NCBI GenBank assembly: GCA_002359635.1
Contig: DENJ01000079.1
Span: 1-26,076 of the forward strand
Length of the DNA stretch: 26,076 bases
Origin: Burkholderiales bacterium UBA2647
Lineage (GTDB): Bacteria > Pseudomonadota > Gammaproteobacteria > Burkholderiales > Burkholderiaceae_E
Direction: 5' to 3'
This document shows, one piece after another, positions 7,285 through 15,474 of the stretch (the first letter of the stretch is position 1; every line of letters starts with the position of its first letter). A model generated the notes under the pieces. It made no database searches. It was not told where the DNA came from and saw nothing but the letters and a program-made list of their open reading frames with translations. The translations under genes and the position numbers were made by a program.

Positions 7285-7970
7285 ACCCTCATGCGCCTGA
7301 GGCAGCTGCGCAATCGAGGGCGAAAAAAAAAGCGACGCTTTACGTTGACCTGATATCGCCCTATGCGTATTTCTACTTAAAGCGCATCGATCAGCTTCAT
7401 GCCTTGCTTAATGTAAGCGTCACCCCGGTCTTGTTTGGGGCGATGCTTTCGCATTGGGGACAACTTGGTCCGGCCGAGATTGAATCAAAGCGGCGCCACA
7501 CCTACCAGCATTGTGTCTGGCTCGCGAAGCGTTTTGGATTGCCCTTTCAGATGCCAGCTCGCCATCCATTTAACCCGCTTTCGGCGCTGCGCCTACTTGT
7601 CGCCATGGGTAATCCGCCGCAGGCTATCGTTCAAGCAAGTTCATTTGTTTTTGAGCAGGGACGTGACCCAGAACTTGATTTTGCCGGCCTTTGCGACATG
7701 CTGGGTGTTGATGACGGTGTATCGCGCATTCAAGAGCTCGCTGTGAAGCAGGCCTTGCAAGCGCAGACCCAGGAGGCCATCGATGCAGGTGTTTTTGGCG
7801 TGCCAAGCCTTGTGGTGGATGGTCATTGTTTTTGGGGCGTTGACACCATGGATTGGGTGATGGATTACCTGCAGGACTCGCAGATGTTCGAGCGATCTGA
7901 TATGAAGTCGATTGAGCGTGTTGCCTGGGGTGTGCGGCGAAAGACTGGCGAAGAAAGGGGACTTCGGTGA
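7281..7970 (+). CDS. 2-hydroxychromene-2-carboxylate isomerase family protein (DsbA-fold, GST-kappa-like)
   Basis: 229 aa. The family is glutathione-dependent and includes NahD, which isomerises 2-hydroxychromene-2-carboxylate in naphthalene degradation, and GST kappa. The N-terminal strand ends in DLISPYAYFYL, with Ser26 where the family has its glutathione-activating serine. FGMP-type residues (FGLPFQMPARHPFNPL, about 85-100) bind substrate. FGVPSLVVDGHCFWGVD (172-188) is the conserved cis-Pro loop and C-terminal motif. A Lys/Ala-rich N-terminal extension of about 17 residues precedes the fold. ATG 7281 overlaps the upstream remnant's stop (ATGA), and its own stop overlaps the BLUF start (GTGA). 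No ring-dioxygenase genes are nearby, so the true substrate is unknown and a general glutathione-linked role is equally likely. Confidence 0.88.
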   Translation: MNPHAPEAAAQSRAKKKATLYVDLISPYAYFYLKRIDQLHALLNVSVTPVLFGAMLSHWGQLGPAEIESKRRHTYQHCVWLAKRFGLPFQMPARHPFNPLSALRLLVAMGNPPQAIVQASSFVFEQGRDPELDFAGLCDMLGVDDGVSRIQELAVKQALQAQTQEAIDAGVFGVPSLVVDGHCFWGVDTMDWVMDYLQDSQMFERSDMKSIERVAWGVRRKTGEERGLR

Positions 7971-8410
7971 ATATTGCGGCAGACTTGGTTCATTTGAGCT
8001 ATTGCAGCCAGGCACGAACTGGACTTCAAGCGGCGGATCTGGATAAAATTCTTGAAATTTCTAAAACGAATAATCATCGTGATCAGATCACAGGGCTGCT
8101 CACCTACAGCGGAGACATATTTATTCAATTTGTTGAAGGTCCTAAAGCATCAATCGATCATTTGATGTATCGCTTGCGTGGCGATGCGAGGCATAAAGAC
8201 TTGATCGTGCTGTCTGAAGGGGTCGAACATCTGCGGCTCTTGCCTGACTGGGACATGGAACTTGTGACGGCTCAAGAGGCACACGGCTTGCTCCGCGATG
8301 CATTACGGGAAAGCGATCGCTACGGCACGGTGATTGCTTTATCAAGACTGCTGGCGAAACTACAACCCGAGCTTTATCAGGATCTTGATGAGAACGACAA
8401 CTCGGGCTAA
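7967..8410 (+). CDS. BLUF-domain blue-light photoreceptor
   Basis: 147 aa, essentially a BLUF domain (about residues 6-100) plus a short helical tail, so a short BLUF protein without a fused output domain. BLUF binds FAD and senses blue light through a Tyr-Gln-flavin hydrogen-bond switch. All core residues are visible: Tyr12 (LSYCSQA), Asn36 (NNHRDQITGLL), Gln54 (IFIQFVEG), Trp95 and Met97 (PDWDM). These sit exactly 9 residues before Tyr21, Asn45, Gln63, Trp104 and Met106 of AppA. Start GTG 7967 lies in a 4-nt GTGA overlap with the isomerase gene, so the two are translationally coupled. Short BLUF proteins signal through partner proteins. No cyclic-di-GMP or regulator gene is next to it here, so its partner is unknown. 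Confidence 0.93.
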   Translation: MNIAADLVHLSYCSQARTGLQAADLDKILEISKTNNHRDQITGLLTYSGDIFIQFVEGPKASIDHLMYRLRGDARHKDLIVLSEGVEHLRLLPDWDMELVTAQEAHGLLRDALRESDRYGTVIALSRLLAKLQPELYQDLDENDNSG

Positions 8411-8443
8411 ACAATATTTGCTTAAACAGGCTTGTGCGCTGAA

Positions 8444-8473
8444 TTGGCAAGCAGGCGCCTATAGCACTATCAT
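8444..8473 (+). promoter_or_regulatory. Sigma70-like promoter for the Dpp-type operon
   Basis: TTGGCA (8444-8449) and TATCAT (8468-8473) each match the sigma70 -35 and -10 consensus at 5 of 6 positions, with an 18-bp spacer. Transcription would begin near 8480, about 38 bp before the binding-protein ATG at 8518. GGAG at 8506-8509 gives a well-placed ribosome binding site. The promoter lies in the 107-bp gap after the BLUF gene. It was found by eye and is unscored. Confidence 0.5.
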
Positions 8474-8517
8474 CCCGATTTGCTTCTTACTTTTCTAACC
8501 CATTTGGAGTTTGCACG

Positions 8518-10116
8518 ATGAAGCTGATCAATCCCAAAGCGCTCGCTAAAGCGCTGCGTCAACTCGCCTTTGCGGCAAGCGCCGCCATGATGAGCATCGG
8601 TCTGGCTCAAGCGGCAAACCTCAAGTGGGCGGCTCAAAACGACATTCTCACGCTTGACCCTCACTCGCAAAACCATGCGACGACCAACAATATCGTGGGC
8701 CATGCCTATGAGGGTCTGGTGCGCTACGACAAGAGCTATCGTATCGAACCTTGTCTTGCGACCAGTTGGCAAACCGTTAACCCGACAACCTGGCGCTTTA
8801 ATTTACGCAAGGATGTGAAATTCCATGACGGTTCAAGTTTTACTGCCGATGATGTGATTTTTTCCTTCGACCGTATCAGGCAACCTCAAGGCACCATGCA
8901 GATTTATGTGGCCGGTGTGAAGGAGATCAAGAAGATTGATGATCACACCATCGATTTGATTCTCGACAAGCCAAATCCTGTGCTCTTAAACAGCCTGGTC
9001 ACTTTCATGATCATGGACAAAGAATGGGCCACGAAGAACAAGTCAGAGAAAGTACAGGACTACAAGGCCAAGGAAGATACCTTTGCTTCACGTAACACCA
9101 ACGGTACAGGTCCTTTTCTGATCAAGGAGTGGGCACCTGATCAGCGGATTGTCATGACCGCGAATAAATCCTGGTGGGGTAAGTCAGAAGGCAACGTCAC
9201 TGATGTGACCTACACCCCGATCAAGGCTGATGCGACAAGAATTGCGGCCTTACTTGCAGGCGACGTCGACCTGGTGACCGATCTGCCCACCCAGGATGTT
9301 GCACGCTTGCGTGCCACGGCGAATCTATTCGTGCTCGATGGGCCCGAGGTGCGGACGATTTTCATTGGCATGGATCAGGGCAGTGATGAATTAAAGTACG
9401 GTATCAAAGGCAACAATCCGTTTAAGGATGTGAGGGTTCGCCGAGCGCTGTCCATGGCGGTTGATCGCCCGGCAATACAGCGCACTATCATGCGTAATTT
9501 GTCGATTCCTGCGGCCATCATCGTTGCTCCTGGTGTGCACGGTCATGCTGCCGAACTCGACAAAACCGGCCCGGCAAACGTCGAGGCAGCGAGAAAATTG
9601 CTGGCCGAAGCAGGCTACCCGAATGGTTTTGAGTTCACCCTTGACTGCCCGAATAATCGCTATGTCAATGACGAAGAAGTCTGCCAGGCTGTTGTTGGCA
9701 TGTGGGCGAAAATCGGTGTGAAAACCAAGCTCAACGCGATGCCTTTTGGCCCTTTTATTTCTAAGATTCAGAACTTTGATTCGAGTGCTTATCTGCTCGG
9801 TTGGGGTGTTGCGACTTACGATGCGCAATACAGTTTGCAGTCCTTGGTTCGCACCAAGACCACTGGTGCAGACGGTAACTTTAATTTGAGTAAGGTCAGC
9901 AACCCCAAGGTGGATGCTCTGGTTGATGCGATGAAGACTGAAATGGATAAGGCAAAGCGAGATGCCATGATTCGTGAGGCTCTAAGCATTACCCGCGATG
10001 ATGCGCTTTACATTACCTTGCATCATCAGATGCGCCCCTGGGCCATGAAAAAGTCGGTCAGCATCGCCCACAACTCCAACGATGCACCCAAAATGTACTA
10101 CGCCACGGTCAGGTAA
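8518..10116 (+). CDS. ABC transporter periplasmic substrate-binding protein, family 5 (DppA/OppA-like)
   Basis: 532 aa periplasmic receptor for peptides or related solutes, feeding the permease/ATPase genes that follow. The N-terminus has a signal peptide with hydrophobic LAFAASAAMMSIGLAQAA and likely cleavage after AQA near residue 37 (residues 1-10 start MKLINPKALA). The mature protein begins with a strand and then DILTLDPHSQN, a hallmark of SBP family 5. WRFNLRKDVKFHDGSSFTADDV and RVRRALSMAVDRPAI are further family signatures. LDCPNNRYVNDEEVCQA carries a conserved Cys pair. GGAG at 8506-8509 supports ATG 8518. It is the first gene of a complete importer operon. Specificity cannot be read from sequence; dipeptides, oligopeptides, glutathione and opine-like ligands all occur in the family. 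Confidence 0.93.
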   Translation: MKLINPKALAKALRQLAFAASAAMMSIGLAQAANLKWAAQNDILTLDPHSQNHATTNNIVGHAYEGLVRYDKSYRIEPCLATSWQTVNPTTWRFNLRKDVKFHDGSSFTADDVIFSFDRIRQPQGTMQIYVAGVKEIKKIDDHTIDLILDKPNPVLLNSLVTFMIMDKEWATKNKSEKVQDYKAKEDTFASRNTNGTGPFLIKEWAPDQRIVMTANKSWWGKSEGNVTDVTYTPIKADATRIAALLAGDVDLVTDLPTQDVARLRATANLFVLDGPEVRTIFIGMDQGSDELKYGIKGNNPFKDVRVRRALSMAVDRPAIQRTIMRNLSIPAAIIVAPGVHGHAAELDKTGPANVEAARKLLAEAGYPNGFEFTLDCPNNRYVNDEEVCQAVVGMWAKIGVKTKLNAMPFGPFISKIQNFDSSAYLLGWGVATYDAQYSLQSLVRTKTTGADGNFNLSKVSNPKVDALVDAMKTEMDKAKRDAMIREALSITRDDALYITLHHQMRPWAMKKSVSIAHNSNDAPKMYYATVR

Positions 10117-10148
10117 GCATGTTGATGTTTAACTGATCTGCTTTTTTT
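10109..10148 (+). terminator. Weak stem-loop plus T7 run after the binding-protein gene
   Basis: TCAGGTAAG (from 10109) can pair with TTTAACTGA (ending 10136) with one mismatch, and a run of seven Ts lies at 10142-10148. The hairpin is AT-rich and overlaps the stop codon at 10114-10116. Such partial terminators between a binding-protein gene and its permease gene commonly lower downstream expression, since the binding protein is needed in excess. Function here is inferred. Confidence 0.35.
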
Positions 10149-10164
10149 CTGAGCTTTTGTTGCT

Positions 10165-11151
10165 TTGTTTGCATTTATTGTTAGGAGACTGCTTCAGGCC
10201 AGCATGGTCATGTTAGTTGTGGCCTTCATAGCGTTCTCATTGTTTCAATATGTTGGCGATCCGGTCCTGTCCATGCTGGGACAGGACGCCACAAGCGAAC
10301 AAAGGGCTCAACTCAGAGAAGATCTTGGGCTTAACAAGCCTTTTTATGTGCAATTTGCTCATTTTGTGGGCAATGCCGTTCAAGGGGAGTTCGGTGTATC
10401 GTTTCGGCAGGGGCGTAAGGTTTCAGAGCTGCTGGCGGAACGATTTCCGGCAACCTTAGAGCTCGCGGTCTGTGCCGCCTTGATTGCGTTGATCTCCGGA
10501 ATACCGATGGGTGTTTATACCGCCTTGCGTCGGGGCGGGTTGTTGAGTCAATTGTTTATGGGTATTTCCTTGCTCGGCGTGTCCCTGCCGGTTTTCCTGG
10601 TAGGTATTTTTTTCATTCTTTTCTTTGCGGTCTTGCTCGGCTGGCTGCCTTCTTATGGTCGAGGTGAGGTGGTGCAGTGGGGACGACTCAGTACAGGTTT
10701 AATCACGATTGATGGGCTTAAGCACATCGTACTTCCTGCCATCACCTTGGCATTGTTCCAGCTTGCTTTGATCATGAGGATGGTTCGTGCTGAGATGCTG
10801 GAGGTGCAGCGTACTGACTACATCAAATTCGCCAGGGCAAGAGGGCTAAGCGAGAAGCTTGTCAACTTCAGTTACGCGCTCAAAAACACCCTTGTTCCGG
10901 TGATCACCATTGTCGGCCTACAACTCGGATCTTTGATCGCCTTCGCAATTGTTACGGAAACTGTTTTTCAGTGGCCCGGGATGGGTCTGCTGTTTATTCA
11001 GTCCGTGCAAACCGCCGATGTACCCATCATGGCTGCCTATCTGGTCATGATTTCCTTTGTGTTTGTGTGTATCAACTTGGTCGTCGATATGCTTTATGTG
11101 ACGGTCGATCCGCGGCTTCGGGTTGATCCGGGGGGAGCAGGGCGTCACTGA
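10165..11151 (+). CDS. Peptide-type ABC transporter permease (DppB-like)
   Basis: 328 aa inner-membrane permease, one half of the translocation channel. The N-terminus FAFIVRRLLQASMVMLVVAFIAF is the standard DppB/OppB opening. The family's DPVLSMLGQDAT, LREDLGLNKPFYVQF and GEFGVSF segments follow, then five more hydrophobic helices. The EAA-type loop that docks on the ATPase is DYIKFARARGLSEK (about residues 217-230). FQWPGMGLLF and the C-terminal VDPRLR are also characteristic. The start is TTG at 10165: an in-frame TGA lies at 10150-10152, no ATG or GTG lies between, and the N-terminus fits the family. The ribosome site is weak. The stop overlaps the next gene's start (TGATG). Confidence 0.92.
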   Translation: MFAFIVRRLLQASMVMLVVAFIAFSLFQYVGDPVLSMLGQDATSEQRAQLREDLGLNKPFYVQFAHFVGNAVQGEFGVSFRQGRKVSELLAERFPATLELAVCAALIALISGIPMGVYTALRRGGLLSQLFMGISLLGVSLPVFLVGIFFILFFAVLLGWLPSYGRGEVVQWGRLSTGLITIDGLKHIVLPAITLALFQLALIMRMVRAEMLEVQRTDYIKFARARGLSEKLVNFSYALKNTLVPVITIVGLQLGSLIAFAIVTETVFQWPGMGLLFIQSVQTADVPIMAAYLVMISFVFVCINLVVDMLYVTVDPRLRVDPGGAGRH

Positions 11152-12059
11152 TGTTCAAAACATGGCTTGACGGACCCGTAGCCTACAGTTTCAGCCGTTC
11201 CCGGGTTGCTCAGTTTGCAGCCTTGATCGCTGTGCTGATGTTTTTTGGCGCACTGCTAGCGCCATGGATTGCGCCGCACAACCCGTTTGATTTGGCCAGT
11301 CTCGATTTAAACGACTCTTTACTGCCCCCGGCGTGGTCGGAGCAGGGCTTGGTTAAGTACGTGCTTGGAACCGATGATCAGGGCCGTGATGTGCTCTCCA
11401 CCATTCTTTACGGTTCGCGCATCTCTTTGTTGGTGGGGTTCAGCTCGGTGTTGCTTGCGATGTTTCTGGGCGTGGGTCTCGGTTTGCTGTCGGGCTTCGT
11501 GGGCGGGCGACTTGACGCCATCATCATGCGGATTGCGGATGTGCAACTGTCTTTTCCTGCGATCCTCATTGCGCTGCTCATCGATGGCGTGGCGAGGGTG
11601 GTGTTTGCCGATCAAGGACATGGCGAGGGGGTGGCGATTCTTGTATTGATCGGATCGATCAGCCTCGCCAACTGGGTGTCCTATGCAAGAACGGTGCGAG
11701 GCTCAACCTTGGTGGAGAAAAACAAAGAGTATGTCCAGGCGGCCCGAGTTATCGGTGTTCCTTCGATTGCCATCATGCTCAGACATGTTCTGCCCAATGT
11801 GACCGGACCTGTGTTGGTGATTGCTACGATTAATATCGCGACCGCGATCATCACCGAGGCGACCTTGTCGTTTCTCGGCGTTGGCGTCCCCCCCACAACG
11901 CCCTCACTCGGTACGATGATTAATAACGGCAATAATTTTTTGTATTCGGGCGAATGGTGGCTTGTGGTATTCCCAGGACTTGCGCTGGTCTTGCTTTGTA
12001 TGTCAGTGAATTTGCTCGGTGATTGGCTCCGTGATGCCCTCAATCCAAAATTACAATAA
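11151..12059 (+). CDS. Peptide-type ABC transporter permease (DppC-like)
   Basis: 302 aa, the partner permease of the importer. It opens with a cytoplasmic N-tail and a first helix (FAALIAVLMFFGALLAPWIAP), followed by HNPFDLASLDL and VLGTDDQGRDVLSTILYGSR, which are diagnostic of DppC/OppC. The EAA loop reads EYVQAARVIGVPSIAIMLRH, leading into LPN. EATLSFLGVGVPPTTPSLGTM is the conserved C-terminal segment, and the protein ends in LGDWLRDALNPKL. ATG 11151 shares its A with the previous stop. The 3' end overlaps the first ATPase gene by 26 nt. Confidence 0.93.
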   Translation: MFKTWLDGPVAYSFSRSRVAQFAALIAVLMFFGALLAPWIAPHNPFDLASLDLNDSLLPPAWSEQGLVKYVLGTDDQGRDVLSTILYGSRISLLVGFSSVLLAMFLGVGLGLLSGFVGGRLDAIIMRIADVQLSFPAILIALLIDGVARVVFADQGHGEGVAILVLIGSISLANWVSYARTVRGSTLVEKNKEYVQAARVIGVPSIAIMLRHVLPNVTGPVLVIATINIATAIITEATLSFLGVGVPPTTPSLGTMINNGNNFLYSGEWWLVVFPGLALVLLCMSVNLLGDWLRDALNPKLQ

Positions 12060-13035
12060 CCATCCAGTTGTTGAAGCACCCTTGCTTGAGCTTCGTCACC
12101 TGCAGGTGGAATTTCCAACGCGCAAGGGTCTATTAAGAGCGCTCGATGATGTGTCATTTAGTATCGGGCGCGGCGAGACGCTTGGAGTTGTCGGTGAATC
12201 GGGCGCCGGAAAATCCTTAACGGGTGCTGCGATCATCGGCTTACTCGAACCTCCCGGACGCATTTCGTCGGGTGAAATTTTGCTCGAAGGGCGGCGCATC
12301 GATTCGCTTCCAACGGATGCCATGCGCAGCTTGCGCGGTAAAGAAATCGCCGCCATTTTTCAGGATCCGCTTACCTCGCTGAATCCCTTGTTCAGCATTG
12401 GCCGACAGCTTACAGACACGATTCAAACCCATTTGCCTTTAACGTACACCCAGGCGCGCCAACGGGCAATCGACTTGCTGGCGCGTACCGGGATCCCGGC
12501 TCCGGAGCTCCGAATTGAACACTACCCGCATCAGTTTTCCGGGGGCATGAGACAGCGTGTTGTGATTGCGCTTGCGCTTGCCGCCGAACCCAAATTGATT
12601 GTCGCGGACGAGCCCACGACAGCCCTCGACGTTTCGATTCAAGCCCAAATCATTCTTTTGCTGAAGCAGGTTTCCCGTGATTTTGGCACCTCGATCATGT
12701 TGATCACGCATGACATGGGCGTGATTGCCGAAACAGCCGACCGTGTTGCCGTGATGTATGCGGGTCGCGTGGCCGAGATCGGTCCGGTTGATGCCATGAT
12801 TCATCGCCCAAAACATCCCTACACCAAGGGCTTGATGGCTTCCATCCCTTCCATTCGCGCGCATCGTGAGCGGCTTGCGCAGATTGAGGGCGCCATGCCC
12901 CGGCTTGGCGCAATCCCCAAGGGGTGCGCATTTAATCCGCGGTGCTCAGAAAGCTTTTCGCGCTGCCAACTCGAACGGCCTGAACTGCAGCCGGCCGGCG
13001 AGTCACAAGCCGCTTGTTGGGCGCTAAGCCAGTGA
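12034..13035 (+). CDS. Peptide-type ABC transporter ATP-binding protein (DppD-like)
   Basis: 333 aa from ATG 12034, which lies inside the end of the permease gene; a GTG at 12019 is an alternative. Motifs, numbered from 12034: Walker A GESGAGKS (54-61), Q-loop Gln110 (IFQDPLTSLNP), signature FSGGMRQR (168-175), Walker B LIVADEP (188-194), H-loop His226 (ITHDMG). The C-terminal oligopeptide-transporter tail carries four cysteines within GCAFNPRCSESFSRC and AACW. It forms a heterodimeric ATPase with the following gene product to energise import. Nothing in it looks damaged. Confidence 0.93.
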   Translation: MPSIQNYNNHPVVEAPLLELRHLQVEFPTRKGLLRALDDVSFSIGRGETLGVVGESGAGKSLTGAAIIGLLEPPGRISSGEILLEGRRIDSLPTDAMRSLRGKEIAAIFQDPLTSLNPLFSIGRQLTDTIQTHLPLTYTQARQRAIDLLARTGIPAPELRIEHYPHQFSGGMRQRVVIALALAAEPKLIVADEPTTALDVSIQAQIILLLKQVSRDFGTSIMLITHDMGVIAETADRVAVMYAGRVAEIGPVDAMIHRPKHPYTKGLMASIPSIRAHRERLAQIEGAMPRLGAIPKGCAFNPRCSESFSRCQLERPELQPAGESQAACWALSQ

Positions 13036-14099
13036 AGCCATACGCTGTTTCCAGATCAAAGGCCTCTGCCGAGTCCGATGGCCAGACGCTCGTCCAGGCC
13101 ATCCAGGTTAGTAAACGCTTTGATGTGAGCGAACCTTGGTTGAATCGGCTGATTGAGCGAAAGCCCAGGCGTTATTTGCAGGCTGTGGATCAGCTTAACC
13201 TTGAGATAAAGCGGGGCGAGACCTTCGGGCTGGTTGGCGAGTCGGGCTGCGGGAAATCAACAGTTGCCCGCCTTTTGGTCGGGCTTTACGCCTGCAGCAG
13301 TGGTGAGGTCCGATTCGAGGGGCATCCGCTGCAACATATTGATCGTATTAAAGAAAAAAACGAAACATCCTTGCGTCGAAAAATCCAAATGATTTTTCAA
13401 GACCCGTACGCGAGCTTAAACCCCCGTTGGACCGTTGGCGAAATTGTTGCTGAGCCCCTGAAAGTACACCGCATGCTTGACAGTCGGGCTTCGATGCAAG
13501 AAAGGGTCGCTGTGCTTCTTGCTCAGGTTGGCTTAGCCGCTTCAGATGCTGAGCGTTACCCCCATCAGTTCTCCGGGGGACAGAGGCAGCGTATTTCGAT
13601 TGCACGTGCGCTTGCTTCGGAGCCCGAGTTTCTTGTGTGCGACGAGCCCACCTCGGCGCTTGATGTATCGGTCCAAGCGCAAGTGCTCAACCTGATGAAG
13701 GACTTGCAGGCTCGGCGTGGCCTGACCTACTTGTTCATTTCACATAATCTCGCCGTGGTCAGACATGTCAGTGACCGGGTTGGTGTGATGTATCTGGGCC
13801 GCCTCGTTGAGGTCGCACCGAACGAAGATTTGTTTGATAAGGCCCTACACCCCTATACACGCATGCTTCTGGATGCAATACCGGATTTAGAACGTACTGG
13901 AAAGGATCGAACCCCTGTCGCAGGTGAAGTGCCCAACCCTCTTGATCCGCCAAGTGGTTGTGCTTTTCATCCACGATGCCCGCAAGCAAAGGCGCGTTGC
14001 GAGCGGGAAAGACCGGTTCTGAGTATGGTCGACGCAAGAAGGCAGGTCGCCTGTTTTGCGATGACTGACCCAGCGTTTGAGTTGGACGAGGCGCGTTAA
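13032..14099 (+). CDS. Peptide-type ABC transporter ATP-binding protein (DppF-like)
   Basis: 355 aa from GTG 13032, chosen because GTGA makes a 4-nt overlap with the previous stop. A TTG at 13014 would add six residues. Walker A is GESGCGKS (69-76). The Q-loop is in MIFQDPYASLNPRW, the signature is FSGGQRQRISIARAL, Walker B is FLVCDEP and the H-loop is FISHNLAVV. The insert ERKPRRYLQAVDQLNL before Walker A is typical of DppF. The tail GCAFHPRCPQAKARC plus VACF again gives four Cys. It completes the importer. No operon promoter or clear terminator follows, only the 16-bp repeats at 14119-14198. Confidence 0.93.
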   Translation: MKPYAVSRSKASAESDGQTLVQAIQVSKRFDVSEPWLNRLIERKPRRYLQAVDQLNLEIKRGETFGLVGESGCGKSTVARLLVGLYACSSGEVRFEGHPLQHIDRIKEKNETSLRRKIQMIFQDPYASLNPRWTVGEIVAEPLKVHRMLDSRASMQERVAVLLAQVGLAASDAERYPHQFSGGQRQRISIARALASEPEFLVCDEPTSALDVSVQAQVLNLMKDLQARRGLTYLFISHNLAVVRHVSDRVGVMYLGRLVEVAPNEDLFDKALHPYTRMLLDAIPDLERTGKDRTPVAGEVPNPLDPPSGCAFHPRCPQAKARCERERPVLSMVDARRQVACFAMTDPAFELDEAR

Positions 14100-14118
14100 G
14101 CGACGGGTCTGCGAGCCG

Positions 14119-14198
14119 GCAGTTAACTGATACGGCGGTTCAACGAGGCAGCGGTTCCGCTAGGTAGCGGTCCCACTAGACGGCGGTACCGCTGATGA
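14119..14198. repeat. 16-bp tandem repeat, four clear copies plus one degenerate
   Basis: GCGGT recurs at exactly 16-bp spacing at 14135, 14151, 14167 and 14183. The copies are GCGGTTCAACGAGGCA, GCGGTTCCGCTAGGTA, GCGGTCCCACTAGACG and GCGGTACCGCTGATGA. The preceding 16 bp (14119-14134, GCAGTTAACTGATACG) match the third copy at 8 of 16 positions and may be a decayed fifth copy. Copies two and four contain short palindromes (AGCGGTTCCGCT, GCGGTACCGC). The array fills the gap between the convergent importer and amidohydrolase genes and runs into the amidohydrolase 3' end, encoding its last residues and stop. Confidence 0.75.
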
Positions 14199-15447
14199 GT
14201 TGTCCTTCTTTCATCACCCACTTGATGCCATCGCCTTGGCCGCAGAGGACTTGGATATCCTCCAGCGGGTTAGCTTTAAGCAGCAAGAGATCGGCAATAG
14301 CCCCTTCAAAGATGTCGCCAAGCTCATGCTCACATCGCAGCAGCCTGGCGGCCTCACTGGTGGCGGCCTGAATGGCTGCAGCCTCGCCGAGCACCGATGC
14401 ACGAATCTTGAATTCTTCCGATTGCAAGCGATGCGTGGGCCCGAGCAAATCACTGCCAAAAGCCATGGAGACGCCGGCTTTGGCAAAAATCTCTAGAGAC
14501 CGCATGCCTTGCCCGCGTACAGATTCAATTTTTGCAAGCGATGCCGCAGGCAAGCCAAGCGCCTTGCCTTCATTGGCAAGCGCATCGTAAGTCACCAGCG
14601 TCGGGACAGCGAAGGCGCCTGCATCGGCCATCATCGCAGCGGCTTCATCATCAACCAGATTGCCATGTTCGATACTCCGAACACCACAGCGAACCGCCCG
14701 CTTGATCGCCCTCGCCGTGTAGGCATGTGCCATCACATAGCTTGAGGCATTGTCGGCCTCGTCGACTGCCGCCCTGATTTCGTCTTCGCTGTAGCCCAAA
14801 AAGTGGATCGGATCATTGGGTGATGCAACCCCGCCTGATGCCATGATTTTGATTTGCGTTGCGCCGCGCTGAATTTCCTCTCGAACGGCCTTGCGTATCG
14901 CATCAACACCGTCGACGACTCTTGCAATGGCAGCAACTTTGACCGTGCATCCGCAAGGCTCGATGACGTCGCTACGCTCGCGCATATCGCCGTGACCACC
15001 CGTCTGAGACAAGGCGCGCCCCGATGGAAAAATCCTTGGTCCAAGAATCGTACCGTCTGAAGTTGCCTGCCTAAGTGCATCGTCGGCGCCGCCGGCGTCG
15101 CGAACCGTGGTGAAACCGCGTCGAATCATACCCTCCAGTATCGGGAGTGTACGCAGCACGGCCAAAACGTTCGGCAGCCTGCCAAGGCGCCCTAAGTGCA
15201 TTTGTGAGGCTAAAACATGCACATGGCAGTCGATCAATCCAGGCATCAGGACTGCATCTTCAGCATCAATTTGTTTCGGGGCATGGACTGCCGGACGTTC
15301 TAACAATCGTCGCAGCGTCTCGCCGTCGTCGCTTGGCACGATGGTATTAATGCGGCCATCTTCGATCAATAAATCGCAGCGTGCACTGAGCGACCCCTTT
15401 CTGGTCTGAAGCATGCGCGCATTGCGGATCAATATGCCTTGGTTCAT
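14176..15447 (-). CDS. Metal-dependent amidohydrolase (imidazolonepropionase/Xaa-Pro dipeptidase-like)
   Basis: 423 aa from ATG 15447; TTG 15471 is a less likely start. Amidohydrolase-superfamily TIM barrel with a two-metal site: His75 and His77 (PGLIDCHVHV), Lys200 as the likely carboxylated bridging lysine (QIKIMASGGVASP), His241 (MAHAYT), His261 (SIEHGN) and Asp333 (AFGSDLLG). All expected ligands are present. KIMASGGV with SIEHGN is typical of the COG1228 group that includes Sgx9260/Cc2672-type Xaa-Pro and Xaa-Arg/Lys dipeptidases. No signal peptide, so it is cytoplasmic. Next to a peptide-type importer, hydrolysis of an imported dipeptide or cyclic amide is the natural reading. Its stop lies in the 16-bp repeat array. 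Its start is 27 bp from the divergent oxygenase gene. Confidence 0.87.
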   Translation of the reverse strand: MNQGILIRNARMLQTRKGSLSARCDLLIEDGRINTIVPSDDGETLRRLLERPAVHAPKQIDAEDAVLMPGLIDCHVHVLASQMHLGRLGRLPNVLAVLRTLPILEGMIRRGFTTVRDAGGADDALRQATSDGTILGPRIFPSGRALSQTGGHGDMRERSDVIEPCGCTVKVAAIARVVDGVDAIRKAVREEIQRGATQIKIMASGGVASPNDPIHFLGYSEDEIRAAVDEADNASSYVMAHAYTARAIKRAVRCGVRSIEHGNLVDDEAAAMMADAGAFAVPTLVTYDALANEGKALGLPAASLAKIESVRGQGMRSLEIFAKAGVSMAFGSDLLGPTHRLQSEEFKIRASVLGEAAAIQAATSEAARLLRCEHELGDIFEGAIADLLLLKANPLEDIQVLCGQGDGIKWVMKEGQLISGTAV

Positions 15448-15474
15448 GAGCGGATCGTAGCGGATAATCAAGCG

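Noticed and set aside
8411..8455. GCTTG/CAAGC hairpin after the BLUF gene as a terminator
   Set aside because: The stem is only 5 bp with a 13-nt loop and no T-run, and it overlaps the likely -35 box of the next operon.
15439..15474. TTG start at 15439 for the oxygenase and TTG at 15471 for the amidohydrolase
   Set aside because: These would make the divergent genes overlap and add non-family residues; the ATGs at 15475 and 15447 fit the family N-termini better.
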